Shown here piece by piece: positions 1 through 7,853 of a stretch of DNA of 64,000 bases (position 1 is its first letter; each line of letters begins with the position of its first letter). The position numbers and the translations under genes were made by a program. Location: contig NZ_CP035281.1 of the NCBI RefSeq assembly GCF_004103735.1, forward strand, positions 558,001-622,000, given 5' to 3'. Under the pieces are notes generated by a model that saw only the letters and a program-made list of their open reading frames with translations, was not told where the DNA came from and searched no databases. The stretch is from Aminipila luticellarii. Lineage in GTDB: Bacteria > Bacillota > Clostridia > Peptostreptococcales > Anaerovoracaceae.

Positions 1-111
1 TAATAAGATTATAGAAACTTATCAAGAATCTGGTAAATTGCGAAGAACTTTTAAAATACACATATTTTCAAGAGACGTAAAAAAGCATATAAGGAAGATA
101 TGGAGGTAACT

Positions 112-426
112 ATGAAGAAAGTTTTAGAAGAAAACTTAATTTATGAAATTCTTTCCGTTGTAGAGGAAATTCCCAAGGGCAGTGTCGCCACATACGGGCA
201 AATTGCAAGGTTAGTAGGCAGAGATAAAAATGCAAGACTTGTTGGAAAAGTTCTCAGCCGAGCAGAATATTATGGAGAATATCCTTGTCATAGAGTAGTT
301 AATCATGCAGGCAGACTGGTGCCAGGATGGATTGAACAAGGTAACTTGCTTCGTAATGAGGGCATCCCTTTAAAAGATGAAACCCATGTTGATTTAAAGA
401 AATGTCAATGGCAGATTCTGCTTTGA
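112..426 (+). CDS. MGMT-family (Ogt/ATL-like) DNA-binding protein
   Basis: A 104-residue protein that matches only the C-terminal, DNA-binding half of O6-alkylguanine-DNA alkyltransferases. It has the GxVATYGQIA helix-turn-helix start, the G(K)VL turn and the active-site motif PCHRVV (C59-H60-R61). Alkyltransferase-like proteins of the same length usually have Trp or another residue in place of this Cys, so the retained Cys suggests either a minimal alkyl acceptor or a repair-signalling protein. I use the ATG at 112 because GGAGG at 102-106 lies just upstream; the ATG at 100 overlaps that site. No partner gene follows: the next 450 bases hold only relics. Family assignment is secure, activity is inferred. 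Confidence 0.85.
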   Translation: MKKVLEENLIYEILSVVEEIPKGSVATYGQIARLVGRDKNARLVGKVLSRAEYYGEYPCHRVVNHAGRLVPGWIEQGNLLRNEGIPLKDETHVDLKKCQWQILL

Positions 427-800
427 AGGGCCAATTCTTCTATGTTGTATGGCCGGGTTCTTGGGGGTGTGATTTGTTTATAATTGATGATCTTGCACCA
501 GTTGCTTATACCATTCGTGAAGCCATTGCCGACCGCAATGTTTTGGGGGATCAACTATTAACGGGATTCGATGCTCCTGAACTGAACACTCTTTATGTGG
601 ACAGAACATCCATTTCCCGTCATTTGAAAAATATTTTTGAAACTGGGGAACTTGATGAAAAGGTGGTATGTGCAGAAATTGCACATACCACTCAACACGG
701 TGCAATGGAAGGAAAAACTCAGATAAAATCGGTAAAGTATTACAATCTGGATGCAATTATCTTCATTGGTTGGAAATCATTTCTTCACGTGATACAATGA
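402..800 (+). pseudogene. Decayed HsdR-RhuM chimera (type I restriction locus relic)
   Basis: The frame is open but the product is a patchwork. Around residues 35-45 it carries the HsdR-like block YTIREAIADRNVL. About ten residues on comes LLTGFDAPELNTLYVD, the conserved late motif of type I restriction translocases; in an intact HsdR these blocks lie far apart. Directly after, the frame continues as a RhuM-type segment (SISRHLKNIFETGELDE, then YYNLDAIIFIGW) and stops. RhuM-like genes are often inserted in type I restriction loci. I read this as two or more deletions that happened to keep a frame. No ribosome binding site is convincing and no hsdM or hsdS is present, so a functional product is unlikely. 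Confidence 0.7.
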
Positions 801-874
801 AGCAAAAGAAATCTATTATGATTTTTGATTCATTATCGCATAATGTCAAAAGTTCAAAAGCAAGGAGATGAAAT

Positions 875-1645
875 ATGTCTAAAATGCCAATGATGTTTGT
901 AGGCCATGGTTCGCCTATGAATGCAATAGAAGATAACCGTTATACCAGAGGTTGGAGAAAAATGGTGGAGAAAATACCTAAACCTGAGGCAATCATATCG
1001 ATTTCAGCTCATTGGTATACAAAAGGTACGAAAATTATGAATGAGGAAAATCCAAAAACTATTTATGATATGTATGGATTTCCAAAAGAATTGTATGAGA
1101 TCCGATATAATGCTCCGGGCAATCCGCCCCTTGCCGGAAATGCAAAAAGCTTAATAAGCAGACGAAGTGTGTTCGATAATTCTTGGGGCATTGACCACGG
1201 AACCTGGTCTGTTCTGGTTCATATGTATCCTGAAAGGGATATTCCTGTTTTTCAGATCAGCATAGATGCTTCTGCTCCCCCGGAGGTTCATTACCAGATG
1301 GGTATGGAATTAAAGTCCTTAAGGCAACAGGGTGTTCTTTTGCTGGGCACCGGAAATATTGTTCACAATCTACAACTGGTTGATTGGGAAATGAAAGACA
1401 AGGGGTTTAATTGGGCCTATCAGTTTGATGATTTTATTAAAGAAAATATTGAAAATGGGAATCACGATGAAGTTATTCATTATCAAGGAATGGGAGAAAC
1501 AGCAAGATTAGCAGTTCCTACGCCGGATCATTTTAACCCCATCTTATATATACTTGGTGCCGTTGATAAAGAAGATAATATATTAGTATATAACAACAGT
1601 TGCATGATGGGGTCTCTGTCTATGACAAGCTATTTATTTACATAG
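875..1645 (+). CDS. Class III extradiol dioxygenase family (4,5-DOPA dioxygenase-like, YgiD type)
   Basis: 256 residues, full length for the YgiD/LigB-like family, which cleaves catechol-type rings with O2 in its characterised members. The metal-site pattern is visible: GHGSPMN with H11, SAHWYT with H46, the GTGNIVHNL block with H164 and the late TPDHFNP block. AAGGAG at 861-866 precedes the ATG. An O2-dependent enzyme is odd in an anaerobe, so the native substrate or even the chemistry may differ. It stands alone, followed by a hairpin at 1720-1757. Family is clear; substrate is unknown. Confidence 0.88.
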   Translation: MSKMPMMFVGHGSPMNAIEDNRYTRGWRKMVEKIPKPEAIISISAHWYTKGTKIMNEENPKTIYDMYGFPKELYEIRYNAPGNPPLAGNAKSLISRRSVFDNSWGIDHGTWSVLVHMYPERDIPVFQISIDASAPPEVHYQMGMELKSLRQQGVLLLGTGNIVHNLQLVDWEMKDKGFNWAYQFDDFIKENIENGNHDEVIHYQGMGETARLAVPTPDHFNPILYILGAVDKEDNILVYNNSCMMGSLSMTSYLFT

Positions 1646-1719
1646 ACAGCAACGAGACATATTTTGATAACCATGCCAGGACCGAGCTAAGATGTTGAGG
1701 TTCTGCCCGCAAATGAAGT

Positions 1720-1757
1720 AAAGGCTGTGAGAGTCTATGAATGATTCTCACGGCCTT
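1720..1757 (+). terminator. Hairpin after the dioxygenase gene
   Basis: A 13-bp stem, AAAGGCTGTGAGA pairing with TCTCACGGCCTTT through one G-U pair, around a 12-base loop. Only a short T run follows, so termination may be inefficient. Confidence 0.6.
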
Positions 1758-1777
1758 TGCACGTTACAATCCATTAA

Positions 1778-1912
1778 GGGTATGGAATAGCTTACTTTTT
1801 TGCAATTTATATGGTGGTCTACGGAGCGTGGATTATTTTTTGGAGTACATTAGTTTATACTAGAGTCAAGGTGAACACAATGAATACAGGACGTTATAGT
1901 TTACCGATATAG
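1778..1912 (+). pseudogene. Fragment of a membrane protein
   Basis: An open stretch of about 44 codons without a plausible start encodes one strongly hydrophobic segment (GIAYFFAIYMVVYGAWIIFW) followed by a short polar tail and a TAG at 1910. It fills most of the 316-base gap before the next gene. It looks like the C-terminal remnant of a lost membrane protein; I cannot name the family. Confidence 0.3.
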
Positions 1913-1967
1913 AGAAAACGGCATCCGAATAAATGATTACTGATTCGAACACAAGGAGGACATGGAA

Positions 1968-2432
1968 ATGAATGAAAAAGTTGTTATTATATCAAATGGT
2001 TATGATCGTATAGATGGCAGAAATGCTTATCAATCGGACATCAAACGTTTAACGTTAGGTGCTCCTATGCTGGAAGAAAATAAAAAAATGCAGATTGCAG
2101 TACAAATTTGGAAAATGAATAAAGAGGATGAATTGATTGTGGCTCAGGAACTGCCTGTTCATCAAGTATTTGACATGATGATATTTTTGTCCAGGACATT
2201 GCTTTACTTTAAAGAGGCTTATAGACTTCCGCTTTTATATGACCCGGAAAAGCCCACCGTGGAACGTATTGGAGTACAAGGCGATGTATTGCCCGTAGAG
2301 GTTTGTACTGACAATCAAAACATCAATGAAGACATCAAAGCATTTGCACAGAGTCTGAATGATTTAGGGGAATTAATTGGAGAACGACAACGAGTACTGG
2401 GTCGCATTTTAGAGGAATTGGAGTGTTATTAA
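1968..2432 (+). CDS. Uncharacterised protein, partner of the AAA-VWA gene (DUF6530-like)
   Basis: 154 residues, soluble, no signal peptide. The opening NGYDRIDGRNAYQSDIKRLTLG and the middle block ELPVHQVFDMMIFLSRTL resemble, from memory, the DUF6530 family of unknown function. AAGGAGG at 1953-1959 is 8 bases from the ATG at 1968 and only 2 from an in-frame ATG at 1962, so I choose 1968. Its stop is one base before the start of the AAA-VWA gene, so the two are almost certainly translated together. A role as substrate, adaptor or regulator of that ATPase is inference. Confidence 0.7.
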   Translation: MNEKVVIISNGYDRIDGRNAYQSDIKRLTLGAPMLEENKKMQIAVQIWKMNKEDELIVAQELPVHQVFDMMIFLSRTLLYFKEAYRLPLLYDPEKPTVERIGVQGDVLPVEVCTDNQNINEDIKAFAQSLNDLGELIGERQRVLGRILEELECY

Positions 2433-2433
2433 T

Positions 2434-4473
2434 ATGAAACAAACATATCGGCTATCCCCTGCCAGACAGATGACCGAAGAGGAAGAATCCCTTGTTTGGC
2501 AAAAACCGTCTTCACATATTGAAAGTGAAGCAGAAAGACGTATATATCAAGAAGTAGTAAGAAATTGGAATCGCGGTGAAATGAAAATCAGTACAATTCT
2601 ACTGGAGGGTGATGCCGGTTCGGGAAAAACCCAACTTGCGAAAGCACTCTCTGCTGATTTCAACCTACCTTATACTAAAGTAACTTGTTTTGCAGATATG
2701 GACAAATCCGATGTGCTGGGCTCCATCCTTCCGGTGCTGTCTGAAAAAGATGATAAATCAGGTACTGTCGAATATCAATATTATCCGTCAGAAATTGTCC
2801 GTGCATATGAAAATGGATGGCTTTTAGAGATTCAGGAGCCCACAGTGATTCGGGATGCGGCTGTTTTAATGGCGTTAAATTCTGCCTTAGAACCAGATGG
2901 CAGCCTAAACTTACCTACTCGTATTGTACACCGGCATCCTGATTTTATTGCTGTTATTACAACAAACCGTGGATACAATGGATGCAGGCCTTTAAATGAA
3001 GCCTTGCGCGATCGAGTACAGCATGCTGAAAAACTAGACTTACCCCCTAAAGCAGTTATGATGGAGCGAGCCGAAGCTAAGACCGGCTATCATTCTGAAA
3101 AGGTTCTTTCTCTTTTAGCCGAAGCTATTATTTTGCTGGATAAAACGGCTCAGGCTAATGCCATTAAAGGTGTGGCCGGGATGCGATCCTATATCTTTTG
3201 GGTTGATGCCGTTGCAAGCGGTGCTTCCGTGCAAAACACTTTATATTACAAGGTGCTTTACAAAATTACCACGGATCCACAGGAACTTGCCCTTTTAGAA
3301 CAGGCATTGATAAGTCATGGCTTGACAGCTAAACTTGAGGAATTAGATAGGGCATGCCATTCTCATCCAGATGGAGAAAATCCAGAAGTAATGGAACTTC
3401 ATATTGCCGAAAATGGGGAATACTCTGCGGAATTGGATCAAACTGATAAAAATGCAATCCGACTGAGAAAATCAACAGACAGTGAAGGACATTCGGATAC
3501 GAACAGTGATAAAAGTACTGATGTCACAAGCAATGATAATGGAGATAACGGTACGCCATTTTACCATGAGCTTAATCAATCTATTACAACGGAGTTACAA
3601 AAAAAGGAATTCCGTAAACAATTAAACAGGGAAGCACGTCAAAGCAATCAGGGCACCTGTCATGAAGCAATCCGACTTATTGTCCATCGCCCGGAAGCCA
3701 CCTCCCAAAGCAGGGAGGAATATCACAACATGGCTGCTGACTTACTTCCAGTCATTCGGGAATTAATTCGCAAAACAAATCCACTTTTAGAGCATGAGGT
3801 TTCTTCTGAATTCGCTAAATCTCGGCTTTATGGTACAAAGTTCTGTGCAGATCAAGCTGCTGCTCTGGATTTCCGCGTATTTGCCCGCAAGCGTCCGCCC
3901 GAGGAAGAACCCTCTCTCGCAGTGGCTCTCCGGATTGACGAATCCGCATCAATGTCTGCTTTCGGACGCTTAGAAGCAGCAAAACAGGCTGCAGTCGCTT
4001 TATATGAATTCTGTACGGGATGCGGTATTCCGATAATGATTTATGGTGATACAGCAGACCGCTCTAAGCTGGAACAAATGTCTATTTATGCATATGTGGA
4101 CTTTGAAAGTAGGGATGCGGATGAAAAATATACTCTTATGAATATTCAGGCTCGCAGCAACAACCGAGATGGTATGGCTTTACGTATTATTTCTGATAGG
4201 CTACTTCATGCACCTCAAAAAACCAAATTAATAATCAGCATCAGTGACGGGCAGCCTAAGGCTATGCCTGATTATTCCGGTGAAAAAGCAGCTCATGATA
4301 TGAAAGATACTTTACAGGAATTTAGGCGTAAGGGTATTCAATTTCTTGCTGCTGCTATTGGGCAGGATAAAGAGGCTATCCGTGAGCTTTACGGAGCTGA
4401 AAATACATTGGATATAACTGATTTGAAGCAGCTCCCGGCAAGGTTGGTACAAATAATTGCAAGGCTTCTATAA
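2434..4473 (+). CDS. MoxR-type AAA+ ATPase fused to a C-terminal VWA domain
   Basis: 679 residues. An N-terminal AAA+ module has Walker A GDAGSGKT at 59-66 and the MoxR-like stretch DKSDVLGSILPV. A polar, Ser/Asp/Asn-rich linker around residues 340-375 leads to a C-terminal von Willebrand A domain with a complete MIDAS start D502-E-S504-A-S506 and a later ISDGQPK block. MoxR ATPases and VWA proteins (NorQ/NorD, CobS/CobT-like) act as chaperones that insert metals or remodel complexes, normally as two proteins; here they are one chain. It follows the 1968-2432 gene with no gap. No client enzyme such as a nitric oxide reductase or cobaltochelatase is adjacent, so the target is unknown. Confidence 0.88.
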   Translation: MKQTYRLSPARQMTEEEESLVWQKPSSHIESEAERRIYQEVVRNWNRGEMKISTILLEGDAGSGKTQLAKALSADFNLPYTKVTCFADMDKSDVLGSILPVLSEKDDKSGTVEYQYYPSEIVRAYENGWLLEIQEPTVIRDAAVLMALNSALEPDGSLNLPTRIVHRHPDFIAVITTNRGYNGCRPLNEALRDRVQHAEKLDLPPKAVMMERAEAKTGYHSEKVLSLLAEAIILLDKTAQANAIKGVAGMRSYIFWVDAVASGASVQNTLYYKVLYKITTDPQELALLEQALISHGLTAKLEELDRACHSHPDGENPEVMELHIAENGEYSAELDQTDKNAIRLRKSTDSEGHSDTNSDKSTDVTSNDNGDNGTPFYHELNQSITTELQKKEFRKQLNREARQSNQGTCHEAIRLIVHRPEATSQSREEYHNMAADLLPVIRELIRKTNPLLEHEVSSEFAKSRLYGTKFCADQAAALDFRVFARKRPPEEEPSLAVALRIDESASMSAFGRLEAAKQAAVALYEFCTGCGIPIMIYGDTADRSKLEQMSIYAYVDFESRDADEKYTLMNIQARSNNRDGMALRIISDRLLHAPQKTKLIISISDGQPKAMPDYSGEKAAHDMKDTLQEFRRKGIQFLAAAIGQDKEAIRELYGAENTLDITDLKQLPARLVQIIARLL

Positions 4474-4563
4474 GGATGCTATACTAAGTAGAAATGAATC
4501 TGCCTATGGCCGATTAAGGCCAACTTTGAATCAAAAAGAGTGAGAAAACAAGGAGTTAGATCT

Positions 4564-4929
4564 ATGGAAATAAGAATTATTAAAGAAAATAATGTTGAAA
4601 TAGCTATCGTAAATAGTAATGAGCTTTTGATAACAGATGTACAATCTGCAATAGATTTTATGGGTACAACAGAGTATGAAACCGGATGCAGCTGTTTTAT
4701 CGTAAACAAATCAGCAATCTGTGAGGACTTTTTTAATTTGAGTACAAAAATAGCTGGTGAGATATTACAAAAGTTTATAACCTATCATAAAAAAATAGCT
4801 ATTATAGGAGACTTTTCAATTTATACGAGTAAGAGCTTAAAGGATTTTATTTACGAATGTAATAATGGAAAAGATATATTCTTTTTACCTGATGAACAGC
4901 AGGCAGTTGAAAAATTAAGTAGATTTTAA
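4564..4929 (+). CDS. DUF4180 domain protein
   Basis: 121 residues covering the whole DUF4180 family: DVQSAIDFMGTTEYETGC, EDFFNLSTKIAGEILQKF and IGDFSIYTSKSLKDFIYE are the family blocks. The fold is probably related to STAS-like or alpha/beta domains, but no function is established. The ATG at 4564 follows AGGAG at 4551-4555; a GTG at 4540 in frame has no ribosome binding site. It is 90 bases after the AAA-VWA gene and could be transcribed with it, since no terminator lies between. Confidence 0.85.
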   Translation: MEIRIIKENNVEIAIVNSNELLITDVQSAIDFMGTTEYETGCSCFIVNKSAICEDFFNLSTKIAGEILQKFITYHKKIAIIGDFSIYTSKSLKDFIYECNNGKDIFFLPDEQQAVEKLSRF

Positions 4930-5156
4930 TTTAGAAAGGCTTATAAGGCATGCCATACACCTTAAAAATGAAAAAAGCGGCAAGCGTTGGCTTAATCCTG
5001 ATGTTACCTTGAAAGACATAATAAACGCGAATAGTCGTTGCGACGCTTAGCCCTGTGGACGGATATTGCCTAAAATTCAATACCGAACCAAAACCAGAGT
5101 TCTTGCATATGATAAAGAAGTTTTACAAAAAAGTGGTGTTATAGGAGGATTTTCAT

Positions 5157-6062
5157 ATGCCATATTTACAAAACTCAATGGAACTCAATTTATTTTTTTT
5201 GCGTATACTCAAGGAGCACGCGCTGTTCATGCAGCTTTCTTTTATGCCGAGGGACAAGGAATGGGCCAACATGGCTGTGGATCTTCGCGAGCGACTGACA
5301 CAATTACTTAAGCAAGCCGTGATACTCTCTAAAGGATATATTTCGCAAGAAGTCATGACCTCGGGAGAACTATTCACACAATATACGGAAGAGGCCGAGC
5401 GGCAGATGGAAGGCTTCACTGGAGTACCGATAGATATTCAGATTACCATGGATGAGTATGATATGGGCGGTGCAATGATTCCTCCATCTTCTATGAAACC
5501 ATACATGGATGCACTCAACCAGAATGCTTTAGCCTTATCACAACAGTTGCTGCAATTTATGAAAAGAGTACTGGGGGATGTTGATGCATGCCGTGCTATT
5601 ACAACCCTCTATCCAACTCAGATCGACCACCTTGCCCGTGAAGTGCGGCATTATATATTCATGCTGAAAATGCTGTTGTCCGGGGATATGGAGATAACCC
5701 CTCAGGAATTTGCCGGAGAACAAGCCTTCTGGAATGAAATTATGAGAGAACATGCCCAATTCATCGATGGCCTGCTTGATCCATCTGAAACTGGACTTAA
5801 GGAGCAGGCATCGGTATTTGCTGAACAATTTGCAAATCTTGTTCAGCAGGCTGAAAACGCAGAAGAGAACCCGGAGATTTTACCACAGGTCACGGCCGAC
5901 AGTAAGGACGCTACATACGGTATTGAAAATTTTAAGTCGCAAGGTGCACAAGGTATACTTTCATGTAAAATCCAATCCATTATTAACCCTCTGCTTTCAG
6001 ATCATGTGTTGCGTGAAGCAAACTATTATCTGCGCATTTTAGGGGAAAATGCACAAGCATGA
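5157..6062 (+). CDS. DUF2935 domain protein (ferritin-like helical fold)
   Basis: 301 residues, made of two repeats of a four-helix, ferritin-like domain typical of DUF2935. Conserved E-x-H pairs occur in each half: ILKEHALFMQLS near residue 20, then AREVRHYIFML and IMREHAQFIDGLLDP in the middle. In related folds such pairs bind metal, but no activity is known for this family. AGGAGG at 5143-5148 fixes the start. The 227 bases upstream hold no gene I can support. A strong hairpin follows at 6098. Confidence 0.85.
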   Translation: MPYLQNSMELNLFFLRILKEHALFMQLSFMPRDKEWANMAVDLRERLTQLLKQAVILSKGYISQEVMTSGELFTQYTEEAERQMEGFTGVPIDIQITMDEYDMGGAMIPPSSMKPYMDALNQNALALSQQLLQFMKRVLGDVDACRAITTLYPTQIDHLAREVRHYIFMLKMLLSGDMEITPQEFAGEQAFWNEIMREHAQFIDGLLDPSETGLKEQASVFAEQFANLVQQAENAEENPEILPQVTADSKDATYGIENFKSQGAQGILSCKIQSIINPLLSDHVLREANYYLRILGENAQA

Positions 6063-6097
6063 CATCAATGGTTTCAGACTGAATATTTTAATAAAAA

Positions 6098-6146
6098 GCA
6101 CAAAAACCGCACTACCTGTAATCGTAGATGCGGTTTTTGCTTTGCC
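6098..6146. terminator. Bidirectional terminator between convergent genes
   Basis: CAAAAACCGCACTAC pairs with GTAGATGCGGTTTTTG with one bulge. A-run before and T-run after let it serve both the DUF2935 gene (+) and the royal-jelly-like gene (-). Confidence 0.85.
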
Positions 6147-6204
6147 GGATTTTGAAAGGAAAGCTTTTAAAAAGTTCCTTCCGCATACCCCTATCCATCC
6201 ATTA

Positions 6205-7344
6205 TTATCCATATAAGTAGGATTTTATATTTTGATTAATACAGGCTTTCCAGAGAACGAAATTGTATGGATAGTCCCAGTCAATTTGGGTCTGAGGGTT
6301 TTCAAAAATCTGGTTGAGCCGATTGCTGTTAAAGAGAATAGAGCCATTTTGGTCAAAGGCTACGCCATCTACCCACACCATCCGATCTTCAGCAATAAGT
6401 TTGTGGAATTGACCGGTATCAGCATGATAGAAGCCAATACCCTTTCCTTCCAGCATGGTGTAAAAAACATTTTCTTTATTATCAGCACACATGCCATCTG
6501 TTGTGGTGCCTTTGCTGCCAAGGTATTGGACAGCGTTGCTAATTACTTCTAAAGGTATATTGTAATCCCGAAGCAGTGCTGTGTCGACGGCGTACAAATT
6601 TCGGGCTGTCAGCGGGCAGTAATAAAGAGTGGATCGATCTGCTGACAAGGCGATGCCATCCGCACCCAATTTCATAGGGCGATCACTGTATACTGGTCTA
6701 TAGTCAATTTCAAATATGAATCCGGGGAAATCTTGTGTGCTGTAATGCTGATCCAGTACCCGCCGGAAGGCTTTGGTTTTCATGTCATAAATGATAATTC
6801 CGCCCACGACCGGATGATTGGGCCACCCACTTCCGGAATCGGTAATATAGGCAAAGCCATTTTTATTGTCTACAACAATATCATTTAAAAAAGATGTGCG
6901 GTAGGGGGCAATTTCATTTGGGATTGTTATGTAGTCAATCATTTGATTGGAATTCAAATCCCATATAATTAATTTCTGAGAACCGGGTTCAGAAGGGGCG
7001 TAGGCAATTTTTCCCTGATCTAAAATCCACATCCGGTTATGCTCATCGATTTCATATCCCATGACAGATTGTAGGACCTGAATATTTCCGGCTTGGTTCC
7101 ATTCCCAACTGGGAAATGCATGAAGAATCGGCTTTTCATTCTCAATCGTAATGTAATTCATGGTTGCGGGTATTCCCTCAGCCCAACGGGGAACGGCGGC
7201 ATAGATGATACCATTTTGATCGACTTTTATTCCTGTAGGTATAGCGTGTTTCCAGTATTGATTCATCTCAAATTCAGACTTCATATTTGCATCTGGAAAA
7301 TTCCAGTCCAAGCGGTTCCAGGATAATAATATATGATATTTCAT
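6205..7344 (-). CDS. Major royal jelly protein (MRJP/Yellow)-like beta-propeller protein
   Basis: 379 residues. The Trp- and Asp-rich blocks are those of bacterial MRJP/Yellow relatives: PTGIKVDQNGIIYAAVPRW, RMWILDQGKI, FLNDIVVDNKNGFAYITDSG, GADGIALSADRSTLYYCPLT and a late VDGVAFDQNGSILFNSNRL. These give a six-bladed propeller. There is no signal peptide, so it is probably cytoplasmic. Insect homologues bind biogenic amines or act on dopachrome; bacterial function is not established. The start is supported by TAGGAGG upstream on the minus strand. It is a single-gene unit facing away from feoAB. Confidence 0.8.
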   Translation of the reverse strand: MKYHILLSWNRLDWNFPDANMKSEFEMNQYWKHAIPTGIKVDQNGIIYAAVPRWAEGIPATMNYITIENEKPILHAFPSWEWNQAGNIQVLQSVMGYEIDEHNRMWILDQGKIAYAPSEPGSQKLIIWDLNSNQMIDYITIPNEIAPYRTSFLNDIVVDNKNGFAYITDSGSGWPNHPVVGGIIIYDMKTKAFRRVLDQHYSTQDFPGFIFEIDYRPVYSDRPMKLGADGIALSADRSTLYYCPLTARNLYAVDTALLRDYNIPLEVISNAVQYLGSKGTTTDGMCADNKENVFYTMLEGKGIGFYHADTGQFHKLIAEDRMVWVDGVAFDQNGSILFNSNRLNQIFENPQTQIDWDYPYNFVLWKACINQNIKSYLYG

Positions 7345-7627
7345 GCAGTAGTATCCTCCTATAGACTTAGTGCGGGATTAAGCTCAAGTAAAAAATACGC
7401 ACTAGGCTTTATTATTCTGTTCCAATTATAATATGGAAAGACTCTTTTAATGTTACCGCCCTTCTATATTTGCAGGGTTTTGATTTGTAATATTCTCGAA
7501 AAAATTTGAAGATATAAACAAAATGCTTTATAATTAGTTGTTAAGGCATTATAAATCAGAGTTGTTAAGTAGGAACAGGCAAAATAGTTGCTATATTATT
7601 GCGCAATAGCTTCTATTAGAATATTTT

Positions 7628-7730
7628 ATTACGTAGGAAATATCGCAAGCGATATTGACGGAGTATCATAAAGAGCTACCACTAAATGCGAGCGAATGCG
7701 AGCTAAAAGCGCCTCGCAGAGGATTTTTTT
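7628..7730 (+). repeat. Leader repeat, copy 1 (upstream of feoAB)
   Basis: First of two head-to-tail copies of a roughly 103-base unit. It begins with a near-perfect palindrome (AATATCG, CAAG loop, CGATATT), has a middle segment ACGGAGTATCATAAAGAGC, then GC-rich pairs of TGCGAG, and ends in CCTC-GCA-GAGG followed by seven Ts. The 3' part can alternatively pair TGCGAG with CTCGCA. The shape is that of an RNA element ending in an intrinsic terminator. Confidence 0.8.
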
Positions 7731-7834
7731 ATTACGTAGGAAATATCGCAAGCGATATTGACGGGGTATCATAAAAAGCTACCACTAAAATGCGAGCGAA
7801 TGCGAGCTAAAAGCGCCTCGCAGAGGATTTTTTT
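7731..7834 (+). repeat. Leader repeat, copy 2 (upstream of feoAB)
   Basis: Second copy, directly abutting copy 1. It differs by two substitutions (GAGTAT to GGGTAT, AAAGAGC to AAAAAGC) and one inserted A, so the copies are about 97 percent identical. Its T-run ends 19 bases before the feoAB start codon, so any terminator here would sit right at the ribosome binding site. I saw no third copy in the window. Confidence 0.8.
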
Positions 7835-7853
7835 ATAAAAATGAGGAAATAAT

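Noticed and set aside
402-800. Working type I restriction system
   Set aside because: Only short non-contiguous blocks remain and hsdM and hsdS are missing.
4930-5156. Small secreted peptide or gene fragment before the DUF2935 gene
   Set aside because: A short frame begins like a signal peptide but stops after 20 codons; nothing else is supported.
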